IMG/VR virus record: IMGVR_UViG_3300023276_000930
Coordinates: 1-22,477 of that record
Source: a virus
Length of the DNA: 22,477 bases
Direction: 5' to 3' (one strand)
The translations under genes and the position numbers were made by a program. Below, piece after piece: positions 15,407 to 22,477 of this stretch (position 1 is its first letter; each line of letters starts with the position of its first letter). The notes under the pieces were generated by a model. The model made no database searches. It was not told the origin of the DNA and saw only the letters and a list, made by a program, of their open reading frames with translations.

Positions 15407-16374
15407 AGTATCTCCTTGCGTTATTGCTTGCTACCACGATGTCCAATGCTACTACAATGGGCTTACAGGGCTATCAGCCAACCGTAGCGCCACTATTAGA
15501 TGCCGAGTGGGGGCAACTATACCCCTGGAACAGTTATTGCCCTGACGGTGCCCCTACGGGCTGTGTGGCTGTATCAGTTGCACAGGTGATGTACTACTAC
15601 AAAAGCCCCGCCCATGGTTACGGTGAAGACTACAACGATTATATCCATTGGGATCGTATAGATCCTGTAGCGCCTACTGACGGTGCTGCGAAGTTGTTAT
15701 ATGAAGTTGGCCATAGTCTTGGTGCGCACCGTGCGATACTCACCCCTATCAACATAGGCGCTATCCCGGGACGTGGCGGTGCAGGTCACGTCCATTGGAA
15801 CTACTGCGAGTCTTCGAACAACGTGTTCCGTAACGCTTACACTGATTATGACTGGCATAAGCTACTGCAGTTCGAGTTGGAGTCTGGCCATCCGTTGGTA
15901 TACGGTGGCCGTGGTACTGGTGCACATAGCTTTGTAATCGATGGTTATGATGTAGGTACTGGATCCGCTCCCGAGTATCATGTGAACTGGGGTGCTGAAG
16001 GTAGATGGGACGGTTGGTATCGTTTGGATGATCTAACGCCAGGCCCCTTCGACTTTACAGATAACCAGCATATGCTAATCAACTTCTACCCGAGAGAAGT
16101 GTGCTTACGGCTTCCACGTGACTTATCGGTTGATGTGGACTACGAGCGTGCCATGTTCCTCTGGTATCATCTTGGCAATAGTTACACTATCCAGGTAAGC
16201 GAGTATGAAACAATGCACGGTCTGGTAATCAATAAACGTAATCTATACGCCCCTGTATTTGCCACCCCAGAGTTGGAGCATGAGACTACCTACTACTGGC
16301 GTGTGTACATCTATGGTGGTGAGTTTGAAGGATGGAGTAGAATCAACAGTTTCACAACAGGGAGTAAACAGTGA
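15403..16374 (+). CDS. Exported C10 (streptopain-like) cysteine peptidase with Fn3-like tail (323 aa)
   Basis: The start at 15403 overlaps the upstream stop as ATGA. A Sec signal peptide (MKY, core to about residue 13, SNA-T cleavage at 16/17) is followed almost at once by the catalytic domain. PTGCVAVSVAQVMYYY carries the nucleophile C54, GAHSFVIDGY carries H175, and YHVNWGAEGRWDGWYRL has N195-W196, all hallmarks of family C10. The usual long propeptide between signal and catalytic domain is missing. Residues about 235-320 (MFLWYHLGNSYTIQVSEYE to WRVYIYGGEFEGWSRI) look like a fibronectin type III domain. The active site looks intact, so this should be an active secreted protease. Targets are unknown: host surface proteins, matrix proteins or competitors. 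Confidence 0.85.
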   Translation: MKYLLALLLATTMSNATTMGLQGYQPTVAPLLDAEWGQLYPWNSYCPDGAPTGCVAVSVAQVMYYYKSPAHGYGEDYNDYIHWDRIDPVAPTDGAAKLLYEVGHSLGAHRAILTPINIGAIPGRGGAGHVHWNYCESSNNVFRNAYTDYDWHKLLQFELESGHPLVYGGRGTGAHSFVIDGYDVGTGSAPEYHVNWGAEGRWDGWYRLDDLTPGPFDFTDNQHMLINFYPREVCLRLPRDLSVDVDYERAMFLWYHLGNSYTIQVSEYETMHGLVINKRNLYAPVFATPELEHETTYYWRVYIYGGEFEGWSRINSFTTGSKQ

Positions 16375-16589
16375 GCTACAGCATGAGTACAAAGTTTGGT
16401 GTTGGTGATTGGGTATTTGTTGCACCGATTGATACGCCCGGACGTGTGATAGGCGTGATTGTAGACCGCTATGGTACGCAATACTTGGTACGTTACTGGG
16501 AGGGTGGCGCTCCTGTGACCGAAACGATATTTGAAGATGAACTCACAGCTGACAAAAACAAAAAGGGAAAGATTGGGGTACACAAATGA
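16371..16589 (+). CDS. Small SH3-like barrel protein (72 aa)
   Basis: The GTG at 16371 overlaps the peptidase stop as GTGA, and GGGAG precedes it by 6 nt, so this start is preferred over the ATG at 16383. The sequence VGDWVFVAPIDTPGRVIGVI, then YLVRYWEGG and a closing EDEL segment, has the pattern of small phage and bacterial proteins with a KOW/SH3-like five-strand barrel, including the conserved RYW strand. The C-terminus is Lys-rich. No signal peptide is visible, so it should be cytoplasmic, unlike the gene before it. The function is unknown; it may bind a partner protein or nucleic acid. It is coupled to the next gene through an ATGA overlap. Confidence 0.65.
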   Translation: MSYSMSTKFGVGDWVFVAPIDTPGRVIGVIVDRYGTQYLVRYWEGGAPVTETIFEDELTADKNKKGKIGVHK

Positions 16590-17074
16590 GTATTGTACGT
16601 GGTGATATCCTTGGTGTGCGATGTGACGATACAAAGAAAATCCATCGCACGATACGGGATAACACCTATTCCGATGTAGTGCATACCGCAATAGCGATAT
16701 CACCTACCCGCTGTCTTGAGATGCACCTTGGTGGTTTGCGTACCGTGAAGATAACACGGCATAAGAACATTCGTGTGTTCAGACCACCGGTAGAATTGCG
16801 TGGTGCTATCATCAATGGTATTGATACTGTATACGGTGAATATAAGTGGGCACGGTACAACATCTGGCAGGGTATATGCCAGGGTGTCAAGGCTAAGTTT
16901 GGCTTCTGGTTACCATTCAGTAGTAAGGGTGCTAACTGTTCAGAGGTCGCTATCCGGTATGCGGAGGTGATTGGTACACCTGATGTGGGTGATGAGAACT
17001 TATACTTCCCGGGTAAGACCGTAGACCATATCCTGATGAAGGGTTGGCTAGAGCAGGAAGAGGTACACAATTAA
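16586..17074 (+). CDS. Permuted NlpC/P60 (YiiX-like) papain-fold protein (162 aa)
   Basis: A compact papain-like domain with the circularly permuted order of the YiiX/LRAT-type branch: His first (VVHTAIAIS, H33), then Cys (GANCSEVAIRY, C118). A polar residue after the His strand (CLEMHL) could complete the triad. The start is ATGA-overlapped with the preceding gene, with GGGG about 9 nt upstream. Members of this branch act on peptide or lipid amide and ester bonds; several phage members sit near lysis or tail genes. No signal peptide is present, so envelope access would need a holin, or it could be a virion enzyme. It is one of two candidates here for a cell-wall-active enzyme, with the DUF5675 protein downstream. 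Confidence 0.65.
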   Translation: MSIVRGDILGVRCDDTKKIHRTIRDNTYSDVVHTAIAISPTRCLEMHLGGLRTVKITRHKNIRVFRPPVELRGAIINGIDTVYGEYKWARYNIWQGICQGVKAKFGFWLPFSSKGANCSEVAIRYAEVIGTPDVGDENLYFPGKTVDHILMKGWLEQEEVHN

Positions 17075-17252
17075 ACAGGATATCACTGATAGCATCGTGA
17101 AGCTACAGGAGACATACCATGAACTACAAAGTGTAGCCGATCGACTACGGAAAAAGAAGAAACTGTACACAGTACAAAGAATAATGGGGAATGTATGCGA
17201 CACGTTGCAAAAACAGATAGCGTTACTAAAGAGAGTGTCAAAGGAGTGCTGA
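17070..17252 (+). CDS. Possible small coiled-coil protein with AUU start (60 aa)
   Basis: The frame from 17052 to the stop at 17252 encodes a heptad-rich basic helix (VKLQETYHELQSVADRLRKK, then TLQKQIALLKRVSKEC). No ATG is available at the expected place. ATT at 17070 lies exactly 6 nt after GAGG and overlaps the upstream stop, continuing the overlap pattern of the three previous junctions; the alternative GTG at 17097 has no Shine-Dalgarno. It overlaps the N-terminal extension of the next gene by 58 nt in a different frame. The heptads look real and not random, but an AUU start is rare, so this remains a candidate. A spanin-like or regulatory coiled coil would fit the context. Confidence 0.4.
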   Translation: MKQDITDSIVKLQETYHELQSVADRLRKKKKLYTVQRIMGNVCDTLQKQIALLKRVSKEC

Positions 17253-17689
17253 GTGAAGCGCTTGATACTATCGATAAACACTATGCTGAAGGTGTTATCA
17301 GACGGATGGAAGATGACGGTAAGCGTACACTTGGCCTATTCTTTGTTGATGGTATTATGAAAGCTGTAACCTTGGAGCCACCTTGGAAAAACAATGAACG
17401 TTCAGTATCCTGTATCCCTGCTGGTGAATATTTTGCTGATCTTAGAGTCCATGCTAGATTCGGTGAGATCCTGGCATTAACACCTGTAGAGAACCGTGAC
17501 CCTATCTACATTCACGTTGGTAACTGGCTGAAGGACACCAAAGGCTGCATCCTTGTTGGCAAGAGGAAGATAGTAGACGAAAATGATGATGATATGATAT
17601 TAATGAGCCGTATCGCAATGAATGATATCGTAGCTGCGTTAGGTGCGTGGCGTAAGATGCGGCTTACAATAGAGCCAGTTCCAGCATAA
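17195..17689 (+). CDS. DUF5675 protein, L,D-transpeptidase-like (164 aa)
   Basis: Residues about 35-160 match the DUF5675 pattern: TLGLFFVDG, EPPWKNNERSVSCIPAGEY (61-79), then IHVGNWLKDTKGCILVG (106-122). H107, N110 and C118 in the HxxN and GC context recall the L,D-transpeptidase active site, so action on peptidoglycan cross-links is a reasonable inference, not shown. The first 33 residues are an extra helix absent from the core family. The ATG at 17195 has GGGGA 5 nt upstream, but a later start (GTG at 17246 or ATG at 17306) would remove the overlap with the coiled-coil frame and still keep the domain. The gene ends in a hairpin that covers the next gene's ribosome site. Confidence 0.75.
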   Translation: MRHVAKTDSVTKESVKGVLSEALDTIDKHYAEGVIRRMEDDGKRTLGLFFVDGIMKAVTLEPPWKNNERSVSCIPAGEYFADLRVHARFGEILALTPVENRDPIYIHVGNWLKDTKGCILVGKRKIVDENDDDMILMSRIAMNDIVAALGAWRKMRLTIEPVPA

Positions 17690-17698
17690 GCTGGAGTT
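17681..17698 (+). promoter_or_regulatory. Hairpin covering the stop codon and the next Shine-Dalgarno
   Basis: TCCAGC (17680-17685) and GCTGGA (17690-17695) form a 6-bp stem around ATAA. The loop and stem contain the TAA stop of the DUF5675 gene, and the right arm contains GGAG, the ribosome site of the metallophosphatase gene. GTTTTG follows, too short for a good terminator. The likely effect is that ribosomes reaching the stop open the stem, coupling translation of the two genes. Confidence 0.5.
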
Positions 17699-17701
17699 TT
17701 G

Positions 17702-18478
17702 ATGCGACGAGAGTTAGTTTTCGCAGATCCTCATGCACCGTTGCATGATGAGAAGTATTTGAATGTTCTTTTACAAGCGATCGAGATTGTCAAACCGCAC
17801 ACGGTACGATGTGTTGGTGACTTTGGTGAGTGGGATAGTGTAAGCCCGTGGCAGTTTAAGCGAAGGAAGCGACCGCCACTAGAGTACATACTGGACGCAC
17901 TCACCATGGAAGCCGAGGAAGTCAATGCTGTGCTTGATAGAATTGACGAAACCTGCAAGAGTGCAGGTGTCAAGAAGAAGCACATGCACATGGGCAACCA
18001 TGAAATATGGTTAGAGAACCTGCATGAAGAGCATCCGTACCTGGAGTGGGTATTACCGTGGCATATCATGGAACTCAACAAACGGAAGTGGACGTGGACA
18101 CCAAACCACAAACTTGTTAATGTTGAGGGTTTGATAATGTACCATGGAAATGCTTACGGGGGTATCTACCATGGTGCTAATAATTTGCGCAAGTTTGGCA
18201 ATGTCGATATCATGTATGGCCACCTACATGATTACCAGATCCACTCTGCCTCACTGGTAGAGGGCACAGCTAAAGCGTACTGTATTGGTTGCGGTAAGAA
18301 GATGGATCGTGATAGCAATGATTGGGTAGGACCACGTGCAATGAACTGGAGCCATGCCTTTGCTATTGCTTCTTTCTTCCGTGGTATCCATACTGTAGAG
18401 GTGGTTGAGGTGAAGGATGGCAGAGCGACCCTGTGGGGTCACGAATTGAACGGGGGTACCAATGGTACCAAGAAATGA
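17702..18478 (+). CDS. Calcineurin-like metallophosphatase (258 aa)
   Basis: All metal-binding motifs of the calcineurin-like phosphoesterase superfamily are present in order: ADPHAPLHD (D9, H11), VGDFGEWD (D40), MGNHE (N99, H100), MYHGNAYGG (H148) and YGHLHD (H174, H176). A two-metal phosphatase, phosphodiesterase or nuclease active site is therefore expected to work. The substrate cannot be read from sequence. The ATG at 17702, 6 nt after GGAG, is preferred over the in-frame TTG at 17699. Phages often carry such enzymes near tail genes, where roles in nucleic acid or nucleotide processing have been suggested. The C-terminal coding end contains GGTACC-AAT-GGTACC, a small inverted repeat that may pair in the mRNA. 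Confidence 0.88.
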   Translation: MRRELVFADPHAPLHDEKYLNVLLQAIEIVKPHTVRCVGDFGEWDSVSPWQFKRRKRPPLEYILDALTMEAEEVNAVLDRIDETCKSAGVKKKHMHMGNHEIWLENLHEEHPYLEWVLPWHIMELNKRKWTWTPNHKLVNVEGLIMYHGNAYGGIYHGANNLRKFGNVDIMYGHLHDYQIHSASLVEGTAKAYCIGCGKKMDRDSNDWVGPRAMNWSHAFAIASFFRGIHTVEVVEVKDGRATLWGHELNGGTNGTKK

Positions 18479-18531
18479 TTATCGTTGCGTCAGCAAGCCG
18501 TATGGCATCTTAAAAGCGATTGTAGGATAGT

Positions 18532-21500
18532 ATGCCCAAGGAAACTCGAGTATTAGCGGACTTCTCTGCAGGGATGATAGGATCTGTTGCTGCATCAGAT
18601 TTGTCAAACAATGCTTCACCGTTCATGGTGGATGTTGATATTAGTAGTAATCTTGGGAAGATCGTTGGGAGAGAGCAGGATACAGAGTTTGGTCTTAATA
18701 TTAGTGGTGTCGAGTTTATTGATCAGTTAGCAGGCGCACCTCTTATGGCTGGTGGTGGTACAATTGGGCAATACTCTGAAGGGCTTTTAGATGTCGGCAC
18801 TGATGAGGATATCACCGACGAACTCACCGATCTCACTGTTCTGAACAATCGCGTATATCTTTCGCAGGGGCGTGGTGCTGGGACGCATACACCGCAATGG
18901 TACGGACGGTTTAATCACAACAACTGGTATCACTGTACTGATGGCCCCGACGCTAATATAGAGAATAGTTGGGGTGCGGTTGATGACGTGGAAGCAGCCA
19001 TCACCTCCCCGAAGAACGCAGCGTTTGGTTGTACTGATGGTACTTACGCTTACTGGGCGGAGAGTGGTGGTTCTATATTGAATCGTTCTGCTGCAACAGG
19101 GGCGGGGAGTTGGACTGAACTACGGGCAGATTTCGTATCGATCAAAGGTCTTGCTCATGACGGAACAAACGTATACGTCATTGACCGTAATACAATCTAC
19201 AAACTTGATTCTGATGGTGACACTGTAGTAGCTGGTACACTTGATTTGAATATGACATGGTTAGATGATGATCAATGGATAAGTGGTCTTACGATTGTCG
19301 GTACTAATCTTGTTGTTGGTTTGGCCTGTACGGATAAACCAATTGGGATAGATGGTGATTTCACACCATTCTTTTGGGTTCCGATAGCCAGTATCGTATC
19401 AGCCTCTTTTTACAACCCCATCGATGAAGAAACTTATCCGGCTGGATTGTTTGAAGTATCAACTTTACCAAATTCAGTTGGCTGGTATTGTGGTTTTGTA
19501 GAAGAAGATGTCTATGAACGACGTGACCCTGATGATATAGACATGTCGCAATACGAGTGGCACAGATTATTTGGTCATGAGTACGGTGGTCGGTTAATAA
19601 AGGTGCATAGCCCCCAGTCCACTACTGTAACAGTACCAGAGGCTGCTGTTTTTAATAATGATTCTGGTACAATCGGGGTGAGTATAACCTACTCTAATGC
19701 CTGTATCCCGGTTGGGGTTGTTTATGATAATGCGATTGCTGCTCCCCCTGAAGATGATCGTTTGTTCCTCCAGCAGTTCACTGGCGGTCATGTTATCCTC
19801 ACGATGAACTTCACAGATTGGGCTGCTAATACAAATAGTGCAAAACGATTTTTATATAAATACGCGGTGCATACTTCTGGCGGTGCTTTGAGTGATTCCG
19901 CTGATGATATTGTTGGTACTGTTATGCCGTATTCTTGGGGTCTTGGTACACCTACAAATAGTCATTCTGTCACATCGGGTCTTCCGCAAGTAGGACATAT
20001 TAAAGAGGGTGGGACGACATCACACCTGTTTTTTCGTGTTCCTGGTAGTGGTAATGTAACTCTTTACGCTTGGGAAACAATAGCATACAGCGCTGTAGAC
20101 TACGACCTCACCCATGGCGTTTCTGCCCCAGAAATGGAATATGACACTGGATGTGAATTAGATGGTTATGAAGCTCTCAAAAGCATAGACGAGTTGCAGC
20201 ATCCAGCGATGATCGTATATGACGGATTGATAGCCGACATAACCCTGGTATCACGAAATGGTGCAGCTTATTTGACAAGTGGTACTTATGCTGGTTCTGC
20301 GTTTAGTGGGTCGTTTTCCGTTGGGTCTTATGGTGACGTGTCAATAGATATTGATGAGATCTCTGGACAAGGTGATTTACTAACAGGGTATGTTTACAAA
20401 TATGCTATTTCGTTCTTGTACGATGGTTATCAGGAGGGGGAACTAACTGAACTGACAAGTATTACAATTGAAGGTGAACATGCGTCTGCCTTAGTGCGAA
20501 TAGCTTTTGAGGAAGGTTTTGATCCTGGCAAACGAGTGACACATGTAAACCTATATCGTAGTGCGCGGTATGGGGAGGGCGAAGATTTTATTGCAAGCCC
20601 CTACAGATTAGTCGATTCGATAGAGGCTATAATTGATAATTTTGTAGAAGTGACATTAGGTGATGGCACCTATTATCAAGGCGGTTTTCATGATACCGGA
20701 AAGTCGGGTGCATCTTATGAGGCATTAGCGCGAGTAGCGGAAACATTATCTGATATTTTAACACCACCACACGATTTCTCGCTTTCGCTACATGGGTACA
20801 GACTGCTTGCGAATGTGGAGCATGACGATATCGAAGATGAGGGTGGTGTGATCCTCCGGAGTGTTCAGGGTAGACCGAGCATTTTTAACCGCGTTGAAGA
20901 TGTTCTGCGTATCAAGGGGCAAATAACAGCGTGGGCTGCATTCAACAATAGAGTATACGCATTTGATACTGCGAACATGTACAGGGTCAATATTGATTCG
21001 ATGTACGTAGAGGAGGAGACGAGTGGTTTGGGTGTAGCATCATCCAAGCAAGTACATGCCACAGAGTTCGGTATGATTATAGCCGGGAAATATAACGTGT
21101 ACCTGCATGATGGTGCGCGGTTACAGCCGATTGGTGATAAAATTGTATCAAACGACACAAGTGAATCACTTGGCGAGACATTTACCTTCAATGACGTAGG
21201 GTATAGGAATAACACAGCTACCCCTATTGCTGGTTTTGATTCATACACGAATAGTTTTTACATTAGTTTTGAAGATAGTACCGCTGGTACATCACAAAAA
21301 ATGTATTACATCTACCATTTAGGGTTGGGTGCTTGGGGTATGCGAACAGCATTAGATAGTGATGTGTCATCTACAACAGGTAACGCCCCGGTATGCATGG
21401 GCAACACGGATGATGGTAGACTTTTGATTGCGACTTCTGGTGAAGTATACAAGGTTGGCGGTAGTGCGCGAGTCCAATATTGGGTGTACCTCACTAAAAA

Positions 21501-21729
21501 TCTGGTACTCAACAGTGGGAGTAAGTGGTGTTTGTATGATGTAGCTAAGGACGGTACAGGCACTATTCTTGTATATTATTGGGATGGCGATAGTTGGGAA
21601 ACACCATTACCAGAGAAACTGAAAGATACATCTATCCAATTGGCGCTTTTGGGTACTACGGTTGGTGCGACACTGGATAGTGCTGCATTGCTTATTCGTA
21701 GATTGGGGGCACATAATGGCACTATCTAA
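18532..21729 (+). CDS. Large tail protein, putative nozzle/tubular tail protein (1065 aa)
   Basis: A very long, beta-rich, mostly acidic protein without signal peptide. The N-terminus (LADFSAGMIGSVAASDLSNN) has the look of phage tail proteins that open with a short arm. Residues about 600-1000 carry repeated blade-like strands (YKYAISFLYDGYQEGELT, NRVYAFDTANMYRVN, EFGMIIAGKYNVYLHDGARL, KMYYIYHLGLGAWGM) of the kind seen in podovirus nozzle or stabilisation proteins (T7 gp12-like, P22 gp10-like), where beta-propeller and tube domains combine. It is longer than those proteins, so extra receptor-facing domains may be present in the first half. It is the largest gene here and precedes fibre-like genes, which supports the tail-tip role. 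The start has AGGA close upstream. Confidence 0.7.
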   Translation: MPKETRVLADFSAGMIGSVAASDLSNNASPFMVDVDISSNLGKIVGREQDTEFGLNISGVEFIDQLAGAPLMAGGGTIGQYSEGLLDVGTDEDITDELTDLTVLNNRVYLSQGRGAGTHTPQWYGRFNHNNWYHCTDGPDANIENSWGAVDDVEAAITSPKNAAFGCTDGTYAYWAESGGSILNRSAATGAGSWTELRADFVSIKGLAHDGTNVYVIDRNTIYKLDSDGDTVVAGTLDLNMTWLDDDQWISGLTIVGTNLVVGLACTDKPIGIDGDFTPFFWVPIASIVSASFYNPIDEETYPAGLFEVSTLPNSVGWYCGFVEEDVYERRDPDDIDMSQYEWHRLFGHEYGGRLIKVHSPQSTTVTVPEAAVFNNDSGTIGVSITYSNACIPVGVVYDNAIAAPPEDDRLFLQQFTGGHVILTMNFTDWAANTNSAKRFLYKYAVHTSGGALSDSADDIVGTVMPYSWGLGTPTNSHSVTSGLPQVGHIKEGGTTSHLFFRVPGSGNVTLYAWETIAYSAVDYDLTHGVSAPEMEYDTGCELDGYEALKSIDELQHPAMIVYDGLIADITLVSRNGAAYLTSGTYAGSAFSGSFSVGSYGDVSIDIDEISGQGDLLTGYVYKYAISFLYDGYQEGELTELTSITIEGEHASALVRIAFEEGFDPGKRVTHVNLYRSARYGEGEDFIASPYRLVDSIEAIIDNFVEVTLGDGTYYQGGFHDTGKSGASYEALARVAETLSDILTPPHDFSLSLHGYRLLANVEHDDIEDEGGVILRSVQGRPSIFNRVEDVLRIKGQITAWAAFNNRVYAFDTANMYRVNIDSMYVEEETSGLGVASSKQVHATEFGMIIAGKYNVYLHDGARLQPIGDKIVSNDTSESLGETFTFNDVGYRNNTATPIAGFDSYTNSFYISFEDSTAGTSQKMYYIYHLGLGAWGMRTALDSDVSSTTGNAPVCMGNTDDGRLLIATSGEVYKVGGSARVQYWVYLTKNLVLNSGSKWCLYDVAKDGTGTILVYYWDGDSWETPLPEKLKDTSIQLALLGTTVGATLDSAALLIRRLGAHNGTI

Positions 21730-21967
21730 GTTGAATGTGCGGAGAGTCGATAGCCCTGAATTGGGGCGCGCCCTTGACGAGATCGTTAACACAATCAACC
21801 AATTAATAGATGAGGTTAATAGTGTCGTCACGGAAAATAGAAGCGGGACAAGGGGTGATGCCGGAGCGATACGTGTTGTGGATAATAAAGCTGATGGACG
21901 AATTTACATCGAGGGCCGTACCAAGAAAGGTTGGTATGGGGCTGAACTTTTGGAAATGGAACAATGA
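21716..21967 (+). CDS. Small tail-associated helical protein (83 aa)
   Basis: Starts inside the end of the large tail gene (14-nt overlap) at an ATG preceded by GGGGG. The N-terminal half is a strong helix with heptads (LGRALDEIVNTINQLIDEVN), probably a trimeric or dimeric coiled coil. The second half is strands with basic turns (GAIRVVDNKADGRIYIEGR, then KKGWYGAELLEMEQ). The pattern is that of small virion proteins that trimerise through a coiled coil and end in a beta domain, such as short tail or head fibre bases. It overlaps the next start in ATGA. It is probably a structural partner of its two neighbours. Confidence 0.65.
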   Translation: MALSKLNVRRVDSPELGRALDEIVNTINQLIDEVNSVVTENRSGTRGDAGAIRVVDNKADGRIYIEGRTKKGWYGAELLEMEQ

Positions 21968-22477
21968 CAGTTATAAAAAAGAAATCTCAGCGTGCTGTTG
22001 GTATTAGCAAGTCGCGAACTCCTGGCGGTACGTTACGTGGTCGAATAGACACAACTGATGATGTTTTGGAGCAAATGAAGTTGCGCGATTTAGATATTAC
22101 CCTGGATCAGTTAAAAGAGGGAAAGTATCGTAAGTTTCTGTATGATCCAGCAGCTAAATTAAGGGCCAATCATTTCGAGGGTGGAAGAGCTACAATAGGT
22201 GATGGTACTAACTACTTGGAAATAGAGGATGACGGTACTATCCATATGATCGGGGATGCGACTGTATGGGATGATTTTGTTGTAGAACTCAGTACTGCCA
22301 AAGTGCCTCCCGCTAATGCCCCTAATTGGGCACAGGTGACAGATGACGGTTCTGGTTCTACCGGGGTATTTGCCTGGCATTTTGCTAATGGTGAGTATCT
22401 AAGTTTTCATATCCAGATGCCGCATTCATGGAAAGAAGGATCGAGAATCTACCCACATATCCATTTTGAGTGCACCA
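21964..22477 (+). CDS. Fibre-like virion protein, 3' end beyond the window (171+ aa)
   Basis: Opens at an ATG overlapping the upstream stop (ATGA) and stays open to the last base, so the gene is partial. The N-terminus is basic (IKKKSQRAVGISKSRTPGG), followed by a helical segment (LEQMKLRDLDITLDQLKEGK), then a beta domain containing GDATVWDDFVVEL and a motif FHIQMPHSWKEGSRIYPHIH at about residues 149-168. I have seen this PHSWKEG..PHxH motif in phage virion proteins of fibre or head-fibre type, but the name of the family is not certain. The position after a tail protein fits a fibre or adhesin base; receptor-binding parts would be downstream. Confidence 0.7.
   Translation, partial: MTVIKKKSQRAVGISKSRTPGGTLRGRIDTTDDVLEQMKLRDLDITLDQLKEGKYRKFLYDPAAKLRANHFEGGRATIGDGTNYLEIEDDGTIHMIGDATVWDDFVVELSTAKVPPANAPNWAQVTDDGSGSTGVFAWHFANGEYLSFHIQMPHSWKEGSRIYPHIHFECT

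Noticed and set aside
17253-17360. GTG at 17253 preceded by AAGGAG at ideal spacing
   Set aside because: It opens a frame of only about 35 residues, out of phase with the DUF5675 domain and with no recognisable features; AAGGAG is also Lys-Glu codons of the coiled-coil frame.
18479-18531. Small gene or terminator in the gap before the large tail gene
   Set aside because: The 53-nt gap holds no stable hairpin with a T-run and no frame of useful length; only a short AGGA site before the ATG.

Overview
This window is the virion-morphogenesis half of a tailed double-stranded DNA phage. Its gene order runs small terminase, large terminase, portal, scaffold, major capsid protein, decoration-like protein, connectors, accessory and exported proteins, a roughly 1,065-residue tail protein, then fibre-like genes. 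The large portal, the scaffold, and a nozzle-like tail protein, together with the absence of any tape-measure or tail-sheath gene, suggest a short-tailed (podovirus-type) virion. The major capsid protein looks most like the SU10/phiEco32 type, but that rests on memory of the family and no search was run. The host cannot be named. A perfect TTGACA-16-TATAAT promoter and strong Shine-Dalgarno sites argue against Bacteroidota. Sec signal peptides followed by Cys-rich secreted proteins suggest a bacterium with an oxidising extracytoplasmic compartment.

Layout. Positions 1-682 hold two small genes on the minus strand. Positions 683-1547 are a non-coding divergent control region with two repeat families: 46-bp tandem units reading on the minus strand, and units on the plus strand that resemble single-subunit phage RNA polymerase promoters. 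The region also has inverted repeats and ends in a consensus sigma-70 promoter. From 1548 everything reads on the plus strand: two small genes (one a zinc ribbon), the packaging motor (1865-4271), portal (4278-6650), scaffold (6634-7548) and capsid (7560-8924). A small decoration-like gene bracketed by two intrinsic terminators follows (8975-9364), then two connector-type genes (9413-10781).

Positions 10791-16374 are the unusual part. Within a run of five genes, four encode proteins with N-terminal Sec signal peptides: a small beta protein, a beta-helix protein, an SGNH-hydrolase/beta-helix fusion and a C10 (streptopain-like) cysteine peptidase. The two large beta-helix proteins share a 77-residue C-terminal domain. 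The fifth gene encodes a single-span membrane protein. A chain of 4-nt start/stop overlaps leads on to an SH3-like protein, a permuted NlpC/P60-like papain-fold protein, a possible coiled-coil protein with an AUU start, and a DUF5675 protein with an L,D-transpeptidase-like motif. A calcineurin-type metallophosphatase (17702-18478) precedes the tail protein (18532-21729) and two tail or fibre genes, the last cut by the window end.

Inferred joint function: the left part packages DNA and builds the head, and the right part builds the tail. The insert between them would export polysaccharide-, ester-, protein- and perhaps peptidoglycan-active proteins, for release at lysis, cell-surface change, or envelope breakdown.
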